A stretch of DNA of 64,000 nt from Hyperoplus lanceolatus. Taxonomy: Eukaryota > Chordata > Actinopteri > Uranoscopiformes > Ammodytidae. The position numbers and the translations under genes were made by a program. Position 1 is the first letter of the stretch; every line of letters begins with the position of its first letter. Under the pieces are notes generated by a model. The model was not told the DNA's origin. It saw only the letters and a program-made list of their open reading frames with translations, and made no database searches. This document shows, piece by piece, positions 1 through 16,048 of this stretch. The DNA lies in contig CM049407.1 in assembly GCA_026929865.2 (NCBI GenBank), positions 31,649,501 through 31,713,500 on the forward strand. Direction: 5' to 3'.

Positions 1-4353
<4,353 letters not shown>

Positions 4354-4364
<11 letters not shown>

Positions 4365-4376
4365 TGCGCTCATTGG
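4354..4376 (-). promoter_or_regulatory. YY1/TISU-like element and inverted CCAAT box of stt3a
   Basis: On the minus strand CAAGATGGCGG (4364-4354) matches the YY1 core AAGATGGCGG and nearly the whole TISU consensus SAASATGGCGGC. A CCAAT pentamer lies at 4376-4372. YY1/TISU sites typically sit a few bases downstream of transcription starts of broadly expressed genes, which suits an ER housekeeping enzyme. The site is 80 bp upstream of the predicted exon 1 donor. Assignment is by motif and position only. Confidence 0.5.
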
Positions 4377-4542
4377 TTGAGCGTCAGTGAACAGTAATCC
4401 TACTCAAATCTGACTGGCTGTTTGGCTGTCATTCAAATGTGCTTCTCTACCTCGCCGTTGTAATGTAGTGACGTGTCCTTAGTGAGGGAAGGTAACGTGT
4501 CGCCCCCTAATGGTGCCGTACCATACACCTCTTACAGTACTA

Positions 4543-5200
4543 CACTCAACAAAAATATTAACGCAACACTTTTGTTTTTGCTCCCATTTTTCATGAGATG
4601 GATCTAAAATTCATTCCAGATACACAATATTACCATTTCTCTCAAACATTGTTCACAAATCTGTCTAAATGTGTGATAGTGAGCACTTCTGCTTTGCTGA
4701 GATAATCCATCCCACCTCACAGGTGTGCCACATCAAGATGCTGATCTGACATCATGATTAGTGCACAGGTGTGCCTTAGACTGTCCACAATAAAAGGCCA
4801 CTCTGAAATGTGCATTTTTTTGCTTTATTGGGGGTCTGGGGACTCAGAACCAGTCAGTATCTGGTGTGACCACCATTTGCCTCATGCAGTGCAACACATC
4901 TTCTTCGCATAGAGTTTATCAGATTGTCAATTGTGGCCTGTGGAATGTTGGTCCACTCCTCTTCAATGGCTGTGCAAAGTTGCTGGATATTAGTGGGAAG
5001 TGGTGCACGCTGTCGTATACGCCGGTCAAGCACATCCCAAACATGCTCAATGGGTGACATGTCCGGTGAGTATGTTGGCCATGCAAGAACTGGGACATTT
5101 TCAGCTTCCAAGAATTGTGTACAGATCCTTGCAACATGGGGCCGTGCATTATCTTGCTGAAACATGAGGTGATGTTCATGGATGTATGGCACAACTATGG
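4543..5200 (-). pseudogene. Truncated Tc1-like transposon with transposase C-terminal half
   Basis: The plus-strand left end, CACTCAACAAAAATATTAAC after a TA, is a Tc1-family terminus. On the minus strand 5192-4854 reads as the C-terminal half of a Tc1/mariner DDE transposase, with FQQDNARPH carrying the second catalytic Asp and YSPDMSPIEHVWD carrying the third acidic position. The N-terminal half, including the HTH and first Asp, and the other terminus are lost at a junction with LINE sequence near 5200. It lies about 180 bp upstream of the stt3a promoter motifs. Confidence 0.85.
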
Positions 5201-5725
5201 GCCTCAGACTTTGGGAGATCCAAACAGCGAGCTAATTGACGTCTACGCCCCTCTCAGCTCAACGACAAAAAGAATTGTAATAATAGTCGGGAAAAATCAC
5301 TGAATATTTAGAGACCAACGATACCTTGGATGTCTCTGACTCCACCTTGTGGGAAACTTTTAAAGTGGTCATGAGAGGTGATATCATTTCATATGAAGGG
5401 TCTTTAAAGAAATCTAGAGAAAGACGTTTAAAGGATATTGACTTGGAGCTCACTTCGCTGGAGACATTATACAGAAACACAAATAACCCCTTAACTCTGC
5501 AAAATATTCTTAGTCTTAAATACGAGTATAACACTATTTTAACGAGTCAAGTGAGTGATCAGCTTCTCAGACTTAAGCAACATTATTTTGAATTAGGCGA
5601 TAAACCTCAAACTTTGCTGGTCCACCAGCTCAGAGGGCAACAAGCCAGCAGATCCATACATACAATAAAATCTAGCAGAGGTGTGGCTTTAACTGACCCG
5701 AAACAGATAAATAAACGCTTCAAGG

Positions 5726-5841
5726 CAGGGGTGGCCAACCAGTCAGAGACTAAGAGCCACATTTTTTACTGTGTTACTGCAAAGAGCCACATCGTACACA
5801 CGGGTACACATTAACATCCCCCCATCCCTTCCTCATACACG

Positions 5842-5898
<57 letters not shown>

Positions 5899-7548
5899 CT
5901 CTGCTCAGTCAGATTTACTGTAAATGTCACAACCAAAATGATAATGCAGTAACGGCCTTAACAATGTTTCACCCGTTTCAGTTGAATTTTGTATTATTAT
6001 TATTTTTTAAATAAATAATGCTTGTGCATGCTACCAGGCCCAGGGGCACAAGGGCTCAAGGGGGCCCTAAGCTAAGGTACAGATAACTTTACATGTCTTA
6101 TAGTCAAAGAGCTCCGTCACTCATGTCAATAAAAGGTTCCAAAAAGGAATAGCTTAAATATAAGGAAATAAATCATCATGGGCCCCTCAACTAGTAGGGG
6201 AGAAATACAAAAGCAATTGTAAAGCAACAGCATTATTAGCTCTGTCTTAGGGGCTTCATGAGGGGCCTCTAAGGCCCCCACACAGGAATAAACTTTCTAT
6301 GTGTAAATTCTATACTGTTCATAAAAAGTAGCTATCCACCCTTTATCTGTTGAAATGGGTCTCTCCATCATATAACATGGGTCTGCAGACCAATCTACTG
6401 TTTTTGCAGTTGCAGAGTAAAGGATGCTGCCTGCTTAAGAAAAATCAGAAAAATAATGTTCCTTCTGCAGCTCAAGATTTGATTTAGCCTCTAAATTTTC
6501 CTCTCTAAGTGCATCAGATTGATGCATTTTACTTTAAAACGGTACACATTTTCTTCCAGTGTGCAATGCCCCCTGACCCCCCAACAAGGACCAGGGTCCC
6601 TCCCACAGTGTCCCAAAATCATCTGGGAAACACTGACTTTTTTAATATGTTTTTGCCAATAATTGTATGTATCTGTGCGGAAAAGTCAGTGTAACTGACT
6701 GGATAGGTAGGAGTGGGGGGGCCCTTTGAGAGTCTTGGTCCAGGGGCCTATTATCTCATAATCCGTTGAAGAACCAACTGGATTCCACAATCTTTTTAAT
6801 TTTCGCATTATTTATTAAAAAAAAAAAAAAAAACGGGGGGCCCCACACTCGGACTTGAAACGGGCCCCCAGATCGTTAAGGCCGCCCTTGTGATAATGAC
6901 AGAACTGGACTCCTACAGTACTAAGACGTCAGGCCAGTCATTTTCAACAATGAACATTGTGTGCACTGCCTCACACACAAACTCTCAGTTCAGCCAAGTC
7001 CACAAACAAAAATATAACAATTTACAATAGTGTTTTTCTCTTACTATGCATGTTGCTTAGTGGGACTTACTTTTAGCATGGAGTGAGCTGAAGTGGTGCT
7101 GAAGATTTGAAGCCTTGAAATGTGCTAATGACGCCTGGCATATAAGGCAGAATGGCTTGGTATAACGTTCAACAAAAATATAAACTCTCCCACTCTGTTT
7201 CAGAGCGAACTTGACACAAATTGTTTACTCACGAAAAACCTCCCTCCAAGCTGAGCGGGCAGTTTTAGGTTGCGTCCACACCAAACGTTTGCGAACGTTA
7301 TGTTGCGTCCTCTATTAAACATTTGCGAACAGGCATACACATACACATTAACAAAATAAAAAATGTAATAAAAAACAACATGTAAAACGAACGTAAGAGC
7401 CGCATGAAACGTTTGCGAACATGCACACACATAGGCCCACACAAAAAAAAAGTATAGAAAAAAAATAAAATTATAATCACAAAATTTGATATGAACTGAA
7501 GAGCCGCATGAAGCAAGGCAAAGAGCCGCATGCGGCTCGCCACCCCTG
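5726..7548. mobile_element. Non-autonomous hAT element inserted in the L1-like LINE
   Basis: The termini are CAGGGGTGGCCAACC on the left and, reverse-complemented, CAGGGGTGGCGAGCC on the right. They are flanked by the 8-bp duplication CTTCAAGG (5718-5725) / CTTTAAGG (7549-7556), one mismatch. Subterminal text contains the palindrome GAGCCGCATGCGGCTC, typical of hAT elements. It carries a (CA)n tract near 5841-5895 and a nested repeat at about 5999-6892. No transposase was found. Confidence 0.9.
5999..6892. repeat. Nested dispersed repeat, copy 1
   Basis: This sequence, with blocks such as AAATAAATCATCATGG and TCTATACTGTTCATAAAAAG and a GGGGCCCCACACT...CGCCC end, recurs near 31752-32283. The right end reads CAAGGGCGG inward, like a decayed hAT terminus (CAGGGGCGG in the second copy). 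No coding capacity was recognised. Confidence 0.7.
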
Positions 7549-8415
7549 CTTTAAGGAGTATTATCAGGAGCTGTATAAATCCAAAGCTAATGGTGATATC
7601 GACGCATGGTTAAAAAAGCTAGACATACCAAAACTAGACAGGCCTTAAACTGTCCCCTGCAGAAATCACGGACGCTATCAAATCTCTGCATAACGGCAAG
7701 AGCCCTGGGCCAGATGGCTTCGTAGTTGAATTTCATAAGAAGTTTGCTGACCAAGTAACGATCCTGCATAGAATGTTCTCCCACTCAACCGAAGCGAATA
7801 GGCTCCCACCAACACTGTATAACAAATTTATAGAATCCATTATTCACACAGATCAGACCGGGTTTATCCCCAATAGGTTTTCATTTTTTAATGTTAGGAG
7901 AGTCCTAAATATTATGTATAACAAATTCGACAGCTCTTCCAAACAAGCAGTTCTGTGTCTGGACGCGGAAAAGGCTTTCGACCAGGTTGAGTGGGGGTAC
8001 TTGCTCAAGGTGCAGGAGGAGTTCGGTCTTGGGGCCCCTTTTATTTCCTGGGTGTGTTTAATATATGCCCATCCCACCGCCTCCATTCTAACAAAACAGG
8101 AAAGATCCACACCCTTTGCCCTTCAGAGGGGCACGCGCCAGGGTTGCCCCCTTTCGCCGCTCCTCTTTGCGTTGGCCATCGAGCCCCTGGCTATTAGCAT
8201 AAGAGGGCACACTTATAAAGCCAATATCACTAGGTGGGATGGACCATAGGATCTCTCTGTATGCAGATGACATCGCCCTCTTTGTAGCCGACCCTGAGAA
8301 TTCCATCCCCCACCTACTCCAGCTAATTAATTATTTTGGCGTCGTCACAAACAAGTGAACTCTTGTCTTTAACAGCAGATCTGGCCCCAACATTCCTAGC
8401 CAATACGCAGTTTAA

Positions 8416-10113
8416 AGGTCCCATATTATGCTAAATGCACTTTTTAAATGTGTTCTAACATATCCATGGGTCCACGGTGTGCCTAGAGACTGCCAAAATA
8501 TAAAAAAAAGAACAATCTCTCCTTTTCTCACTCTCCCCCTTTCTGAAACCCCCACCCCTCCCCCCAATGTACTCCGTTCAGAATTCTTGCCGATGTCGTC
8601 ACAGCGAGAAGAAGCCACTTCCCCATATTTTCTTTATATGTCCATGCTTCATGATGCTTCCCCCCCACATTAGTAACCAGAAACTTCCAACGTGCAGTAG
8701 TCTATAATAACCCCCCTCCCCATTTCTTATTGGTCCACGCTCCGAGATCCTCTGAAAAATATTCCGAGCGACAGCCATGTTGTTTTCCCCGCTAAGCGAC
8801 AAAATGCCCGCTGTACAGCAAACCATGCAGAGTGTTGCATAAACCAACACAGAAGCATTCTGCTCTTAATCCACTAATTTATCTTGATCACAGCAGTCTT
8901 AATAATGCCGCGTTTATGACGAGACAAAGCTTAGGGAGCTACTTGTGTAGTAATTCCATCGGTGAAACTAAAAGGAATCTCCTCAATGGTTGTTTGCCTG
9001 TTATTTACCCAGGCCCCCAGGATGCTGCCTTCTCCGAGCAGCCAGCATGGACTAGTGGCCAACCCATTGGTACTGCATGCTGTGAATGGGAGCTTATTTT
9101 CATGGTAGCCCTAAGGCAGATTTCCCCGTCCACACCAATACAAGCGGCGAACAAGATTGTGTCGCCGCAAAATTTTTCTGGATATCAATCATAGGCTCAA
9201 ACTTATCTTTAGACCATATACTATTAAAACTTAAGTTTTTTCATTTGAAAACGCCACATAAAGCGTTTTATTAGCCCAACGGCTTTTAACGGCTTTCAGT
9301 TTGTTTTCGAGGGAGGAGGAGGCATGGGCCAGGACTTACATGAAAGCAATATGGCAGCTTCCTTGTTGCTTCTCTGCGCCTGAGCAGCTTTCATAGGAAT
9401 GAATTGGCGCCATTTTTCAATACGGTGTCCATTTCTTTATATGTCCATGTATTTACCTAGTGTAGCATGTAGCTTCGGGAGTAGCACCCAACGTTTGCTT
9501 CTATTACACTAACTTAGTTTTCCCATTGCAGTTTAATAATGCCTCGTTTTTAACACCACAAAGGGTGGGAAGTTATTCCTGTTGAAATCAAGCTTTGAAG
9601 CTACTGTTTTCACTGGTTTTAAATCGTCTGAGTGTTATTTTTAGCCGTTAGCGCACATGTAGCTTCGGATGTAGCATCCAACGTTTGCTTCTATTACACT
9701 AACTTAGCTTTCCCATTGCAGTTTAATAATGCCTCGTTTTTAACACCACAAAGGGTGGGAAGTTATTCCTGTAGAAATCAAACTGTGAAGCTACTGTTTT
9801 CACTGGTTTTAATCATGTCAGGTCATGTCAAACTGTTCAAAGTATGGCTTCGCTCCGGGTAAACACTGTGTTCGCAGTCACGCAGTGTCTCTCTAGTATC
9901 ACGAGAGCACGGCAGAGACGGTGGGAGGGACCAGCCAGATCGCAGGCTACAGACACCAATATAGGTCATCCGGAGACCAGAGGAACATCAGGGTATAGAG
10001 GCTTGCTACAATAAATGATCTAAACGGGTTTTTCAGCAAACATTTTAAAAAATAAGTATTAGGGACTACTTACACCATATAAAATTGACAGCAAAGTGCA
10101 TAATATGGGAGCT
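8416..10113. mobile_element. TTAA-flanked element inserted in the L1-like LINE
   Basis: It begins AGGTCCCATATTATGC and ends GCATAATATGGGAGCT, flanked by TTAA (8412-8415 and 10114-10117). Removing it and one TTAA restores LINE sequence. The interior holds tandem units of roughly 160-190 bp: the block around 9470-9605 is repeated at about 9655-9810 with few changes. A hAT-type MITE is nested at 9010-9449. No transposase ORF was found. Confidence 0.85.
9010..9449 (+). mobile_element. hAT-type MITE (CAGGCCCCCAGGATGC family), copy 1
   Basis: It runs from CAGGCCCCCAGGATGC to TTTATATGTCCATG, with the 8-bp target duplication TATTTACC at 9002-9009 and 9450-9457. A second, inverted copy lies at 14373-14879 with its own duplication, which fixes the element borders independently. 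Confidence 0.85.
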
Positions 10114-11001
10114 TTAAAACAAATCTGGTCAGTATAAAGTACCTGGGCATTAAATTATCTAAAAACCCAAAGACACTTTTTAAGTTAAATTTTACGGAAA
10201 GATTGAACAAACTAAAGGAGAACATAGAGAAATGGAGAACACTACCGATCTCCCTTATTGGCCGGGTGAACGCAGTAAAGATGGTTTCCGTGAGATTTCT
10301 GTATCTATTTCAGAATGTGATGAATGCCTTTCATTTGGGGATATAAAGCACATAGGATCTCAAAAGCCCATCTTCAGAAACCCAGGGAGCATGGCGGACT
10401 GGGGTTACCATGTTTTTTACATTATTACTGGGTTGCCAATGCTAGAGTGATGGTGTATTGGCAATGTACATATGAAAAAGGCATTAGACCTGATCTGTCC
10501 CCCTGGTTGGCAATTGAAAAAAGCTTGGGCCCAAAAACCTCTCTTACTGCCCTCCTTTTCTCTTCTCCCAGACCGCCTGACTCCTTTAGAGGAGACCACT
10601 TTACCTTGTCCAACAGTCAGAGAATTTGGAACCAAATTAGGAAGGCCTGTGAACTATCGAGCACGACCATACATGCCCCAATCTGGCATAACCATGCCTT
10701 CCCCCTATCGTTCACAGATTCAGCATTCAAAGATTGGAGTCGGAAGGGAATAGTAACATTTGAGGACCTTTATATAAATGGTCACTTTGATCAGCTAGTA
10801 TCAAAGTTTTCACTGTCGAAAGCTCAATTCTTCAAGTATCTACAGTTAAGGAAATATGTCAGACAGAATATACCATCCTTTGAATACCTGCCCGCAGATG
10901 ATTCATTGTACAAAATTTCACTGGGCTCACCAGAAGCTAAAAACCTGATTTCATCTTTAGTGGGAATATTGACGCCGCTGCTGAGTGAACGTACGCCGCT
11001 T

Positions 11002-11858
11002 CTATGAAAATCCTTCTCCTCCGCATTTTCTATTTTTTTTTTGTACGTAGCTCCTTTTAGAAAATGGGCAGCGCGTAACGTAAATTGCACAACACGCGGC
11101 ACATCATCACGTAGCCAACATCTAAGAAGAAGAATAACCTAACAGCGAGTGTGGCAGTTGTTGGCAGTAGTAGCCTACACGGTTGCAAAGTTACATTGAT
11201 TCCAGCAGCGAGTGAAGCGGAAGAGCGAAGTGTAGCGGAGGAAACTGGTGAATGTAGCTTACCGCGCTGATTTGCTTGTATCACTGGTTTCACTTCAGAG
11301 GTGTCGGCCAGAACATCACTTATTGCCAAAAACGTCAGATTATAAGCATGAGACTAGGAGAGGAGGAGTATGGTTTATCCGCTCTTTATTCTTCTCTTTC
11401 ACAGACACAGCAGCACACAGATCGCGGGAAAAGAACAAAGGGTTTAACCAAATTAAAATACATATTTTTAAAAATTTAATTAAAACGTATTACCTTCATT
11501 GGATCAAGTCATGTTTTATGCAAAATTTCCCTAACCCAAATAAATTAACGTCCTTATAATTTAATCTAGTTTTATTGTAAAAATGGTCTTTATTTTATGT
11601 TGAGTGGCATTAAGAATGTACCTAAAATAAATAACTATTTAACAGAATTCGGTGTTCTTATCATCTGATATGATTCCAAATGAAATGTAGTGTAATATCT
11701 GGTAAAATGGGAGAGAAAAGAATTTAGATTTTAGCCAGTCATTCGTGAAAGTGATGCCAAGTGTCAAACGTTCTGTCCTGGGATTTTATCAATCAAGAGT
11801 GATAGAGGTCAAGCTATGGAAAACATTTTAATTCATCTAACATCTAAATAATCTGGAA
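11002..11858. other. Unassigned intergenic sequence
   Basis: Between the LINE end and the Harbinger-like fragment I recognise no gene. The first 330 bp are GC-richer and may be repeat-derived; the remainder is AT-rich. Confidence 0.4.
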
Positions 11859-12086
11859 AACCGGTTTGACCCAGCAAAAACGAGAGACCGCTGGCTTGAC
11901 CACAGTTGTTCCACAGCCCGATAGTTTAACCCACATTCTGGAGGCGGCTATCGCAGTCCAGCCTAAACCCCGCCCTACCAGCAAGGGTAGGGTCGGCGGT
12001 GGAAACAACACTGAGATTCTTAAAAGTGAGCTGTCCCGCTCTGAGCCGCTCCGACACGACCCGCTCTACTCGGTGGAAACAAGGCA
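11859..12086. mobile_element. Harbinger-like MITE fragment (GAGTAGAGCGGGTCG family)
   Basis: The right end is intact (CCCGCTCTACTCGGTGGAAA, then AAGGCA and TTA). The left end is missing. Internal text matches the complete copies at 25142-25814 and 48445-49694. Confidence 0.75.
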
Positions 12087-12089
12087 TTA

Positions 12090-13362
12090 GGCTCTGTAAA
12101 CTGGTATGTAAACAAAAGGTATGTTTAGCTAGCAACATGCCTGTTTACAGAGACTAGGATGTGTATTAACACTGGCTTTTTTCATTGACAAGTATTATTA
12201 ACAACCTCCATATAAATATATTTTTTCTTTTCAATTCTTTCTCTTAGTCTGAAAAACCTGTCAGCCATGGATGCATCCAGAGTCTGCTGCTTAAATTCTC
12301 TGCTCAGGAGCTCATCGAGGTCTGGCAGCCTGACATGACAGCTCTTCTTCTGCTGCTTCTGCCTCCGTGGTGGAATCGGTGGACCACACCAAACTATGGG
12401 CCATGATCGGGACTGCGGCCGGAGCCCAACGAGTCGGAGTCAAGAATAAAGCAGAGGATCAAACCCACCACAAAAGGACTTCATCTCTCCATCGTTTTCC
12501 CGATAAAGGCACTATTCTGGGTATTTTGCTTTTGACAATTGACTGTTCTCCATGTATTGTATCTAATTAATAAAGTACATTACATTAGTGGAGCTTTTAA
12601 TCGTTTATTGATTACATGGTAGGACATCAAAACATGCAATAATGTTTGTATAGGTTATACAAGTTTTCAATAACTTCAGTATAGAGTCTAAACTTTTTCA
12701 ATAAGAGTGTTAATTTTGTGTTCGATCTGGCAGGGTAGGCACTGTTGGGAACTCCTGGGCACGGGACGCCACGTCACTGCTTTTAGAACTTACCAACAAT
12801 ATTTTAAAAAGAGGCAAAATATTATCAAGAGGCTTCCTGGTAAAATAAAAATATTTAATTATATAACTAATATATATTGGTCATTGTATCTGTTGGTAAT
12901 TCAACATTGAATAAATGTCTCTTTTATCATTGATATTTCAACCATGACAATGATCAGTTTCTGGTGGTAATTCAACATTGAATAAATGTCTCTTTTATCA
13001 TTGAAATTTCAACCCTGACCATTTTGATGAAACCGATGGAATTTCAACATTGAATCAATGTCGCCCTGCTATCTGGGTCCGCTCCTGACGAGACGTTGGA
13101 ACAGCTGTTATTGCGACCCGCGAATCGCAGCCGTTAAAACATGCATAAAACTAAAACTGAGAACAGCAATCCTACTCACACACGGGTGATTCCACAACTC
13201 AAACAAACATATTATGTACAAACTGTAGAATGATCGCTACATGCACGCTCGCACATCTGACCGAGCGAGAGGAGAAAGGAAACTAGTAAAAAGACTCCAG
13301 CCGACTGACGTCACGGCCCTAACTGACAGCTACCCACACTAAACAAAACACAACTTAACACA
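12090..13362. other. Unassigned intergenic sequence with a local tandem duplication
   Basis: No gene was recognised. A block of about 70 bp containing ATTCAACATTGAATAAATG is tandemly repeated at about 12893-12963 and 12965-13030. The segment 12260-12560 is GC-richer but has stops in all frames I checked. Confidence 0.5.
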
Positions 13363-13370
13363 CTGTAGCC

Positions 13371-14031
13371 CAGTGCTTCTCAAATGGTGGGGCGCGCCCC
13401 CTGGGGGGGGGGCGCCGTGAGTTGTCAGGGGGGGGGGGGGGGGGCGCGGGCTGCCTTGATTTCCAACTGACCAAAAAAAAAATTTTTAAGTTATAGCAAG
13501 CGCGATGCGTGCTTATGTATGGTCATATCGGCGAGAAAGGCCGCGACTTGCTGTAAATAAGTGTCCGCATGTCCAAGTGTCTCTGTAGGCTATTTAAAAA
13601 TAAACCAAGCAAGTATTGATTATCGCATCACAGAAGGCCTATTGGCCTTTAATAATAAAAAAACACCACCTTAACTATGTTTACAGTTTAAAAATGTTTT
13701 GAATGAAATGCAAACCTCAGTGAATCATTTGCTCTTGTTTCTCTGTCCTGAGATTCACACAGATTGAGCAGTCTTGTTTAAATGTTACAAATTGAGCTAA
13801 TAGAAGTTTTTTGCTGCAGAAGTTATCTCAGCTCATTTTTGTTATCTAATTTGATAATAAGGTGATTGTTTGCAGAATGCTCATGCCAGAAACTCATACA
13901 GTGGTTTTGTACAGATAAATAAATAAATATTAGCAGGTTCTCAATAGTATTTAAATTTAGGGGGGGCGCGAAAAAAATTCTGTCCCCTGGGGGGGCATGA
14001 CAGAAAATAAGTAGTATTAAAGTATTAAACA
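13371..14031. mobile_element. hAT-type MITE with long G runs
   Basis: The left terminus CAGTGCTTCTCAAATGG follows CTGTAGCC (13363-13370). The right side is followed by CTGTAACC (14032-14039), an 8-bp duplication with one mismatch. Both subterminal regions carry long G runs (13401-13445 and 13960-13998) on the plus strand. Confidence 0.65.
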
Positions 14032-14078
14032 CTGTAACCTATAACTTTGGGGCCTTTTCTACACGAAGAAAGAAGGAA

Positions 14079-14084
<6 letters not shown>

Positions 14085-14142
<58 letters not shown>
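14085..14142. repeat. (AG)29 microsatellite
   Basis: Uninterrupted AG repeat, followed at about 14165-14180 by a G-rich run. Confidence 0.95.
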
Positions 14143-14144
<2 letters not shown>

Positions 14145-14372
14145 AGTTGCTAAAATGTGTCGCCAGGGGGGGGGGGGCGGGGGTGGCCAAGGCCATCCCC
14201 CGCAGAATCTCGGCCACCCCATTGGCCACCCCAAGCGCCATATCACAGCCGTCAATAGTTTTGGCGGCTGTGGAAAAATGCGGAAGCTTTCTTACACCGC
14301 TAGTACACTGTCGGACCTTTTAGCCGCACGCACACGTCATGTAACAGCTCAAGCCTGAATGCCTGTTACTAC

Positions 14373-14879
14373 CATGGACCTATAAAGAAATGGACAGCGG
14401 ACTGAAAACCGTTGGAACGTTGAAGCCATTCATTCCTATGAAAGCTGCTCATTGGCGCAGGGCGACCATACAGGAAGTATTCGGCTTCCGCGTCCACGGT
14501 GCCAACACGCCCCTAAAGCGTGACGCGCAGTGTACGTTTCACTGACGTTCTTGGATGAAGAAAGCAGTGTAACCTCCCGCGAAAACAAACTGAAAGACGT
14601 TGAAAGCCGTTGGGCTAATAAAACGCTTGAGGTGGCGTTTTTAAATGAGAAAACTTCAGTTTTATTAGTACATGGTCTAAAGATAAGTATGAGCCTATGA
14701 TTGATATCCAGAAAAAATTTGTGGAGACACAATCTTGTTCGCCGCTTGTATTGTGTGGACGGGGAAATCTGCCTCTGGGCTCTATGGAAAAAAACGCTCC
14801 CATTCACAGCATGCAGTACCAATGGGTTGGCCACTAGTCCATGCTGGCTGCTCGGAGAAGGCAGCATCCTGGGGGCCTG
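14373..14879 (-). mobile_element. hAT-type MITE (CAGGCCCCCAGGATGC family), copy 2, inverted
   Basis: This is a reverse-complement relative of 9010-9449, flanked by perfect 8-bp duplications GTTACTAC at 14365-14372 and 14880-14887. Confidence 0.85.
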
Positions 14880-14887
14880 GTTACTAC

Positions 14888-16048
14888 CATGGTTACTACA
14901 GACCTGACGCTTCGACTGGCAAGTAAGCGAACCCTTCCATCTCTACTAGTGCGCTCCGCTCTGCCCCGCCCCCGCCTGAACTATTTCACTTTCAGCGATT
15001 GCAGTGCAATGGTTATTCAGCATAAAGTTAAAACACTCGCTCGCCCAAGACTGATGTTAAACCGAAACACAAAAGCCTTGCGCGAGCAAAGCAGTGATTC
15101 ACCCAGTGAAACATGGGGTGAGACTGTGACTGTGGGTAACGGTGTCATCACCTTGCCGGTGAGAAAAGCTCTGTGGCTTAACGGCTAAAATGATAACCGG
15201 CCGCCGGGGATCTCATGTCCGCTAAAGTTGTTCAGGGGAGGCTTCCGCGATCGGATTGCATTTCACGAGCATGAAAACACAGCCATGTAGGCATTGCGAA
15301 CTGACAGCGCAACAAGAGGAAATGCCTATAGAGTGAGCCGCCTGACTCCCTCCGTTAGTTTCAGTACAGCCGAAAAAAATACAATCACCAACTAAACATT
15401 GACATAGTTTAAATAAAGCATCTTTGTTTTTATGATCATTAGGGCTTTGATGCAAATTCTGAAGTCTGGCAGCTGTGGTGCAGTGTTTTTCAGCAACTCA
15501 CAGACACATGCTTGCCCATAGGCGTAGTAGATTTGGGGAGGTGGGGCGGGGGGAGGGGGCACAGGGGATGTCCCTCCCCATCCCAATAATCAGAAGACAT
15601 ACATTTTTCCCCCTCAAAAAGTAAGAAAGACAACCCTATTCCCCCAAAAGAGGTAAAAATAACAGTTTAGGATGTTAAAACATTGATATATCTCCTACCG
15701 GAAAGCTCTCGGTTAATTAACGGTCGCAACTTTTTTTTATTATAACGCATTAGTTAGCTAAACATGACAAAAAAGTCATTTTTCAGACGTTTTAACCAGT
15801 TGTAATCGTCCAGTTTCGACTCCGAGGCTCCAATTTACACTTGAAAGTGTTCCTGACTGAAATGGACAGCAAATGCAGATTATTTTGTCAGTTGAACTTT
15901 CAGCGGTGAGTCCAGCGTTCCGTGACCGCCTCAGAGTGCGTCCCGTTCGGATACAGAGTGATGGAAGCTGTTGCTCCATGCTTGCCAGTGCTAACCCCGA
16001 AAGCGCTAGCCAAACGGTGTTCTTTTCTTTTAAAAAATAAATACAAAA
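14888..16048. other. Unassigned sequence, partly L2 5' region
   Basis: I recognise no gene. The last ~100-400 bp before 16049 may be the 5'UTR/promoter of the following LINE, but there is no second full copy here to fix the border. A C/G-rich block near 15520-15600 resembles decayed hAT terminal sequence. Confidence 0.35.

Larger units (their letters stand above)
5201..11001 (+). pseudogene. L1-type LINE ORF2 remnant, split by two DNA transposons
   Basis: Three collinear plus-strand segments (5201-5725, 7549-8415, 10114-11001) join into one LINE. Segment 1 keeps a scrap of endonuclease (DVYAPLS) and the linker to the RT domain, including LRLKQHYFELGDKP. Segment 2 is reverse transcriptase: LDAEKAFDQVEW, GTRQGCPLSPLLFALAIEP and an intact YADD at 8260-8271. 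Segment 3 is the RT C-terminal region, rich in W (SMADWGYH, IWNQIRKACEL). The gene has stops and frameshifts, lacks its 5' part, and lost its 3' end to unidentified sequence. The family resembles fish L1/Tx1-type elements, not the L2 elements elsewhere in the window. Confidence 0.85.

Noticed and set aside
5326-5814. A 162-codon frame as a host gene
   Set aside because: It is LINE ORF2 linker sequence and its end runs into the hAT insertion.
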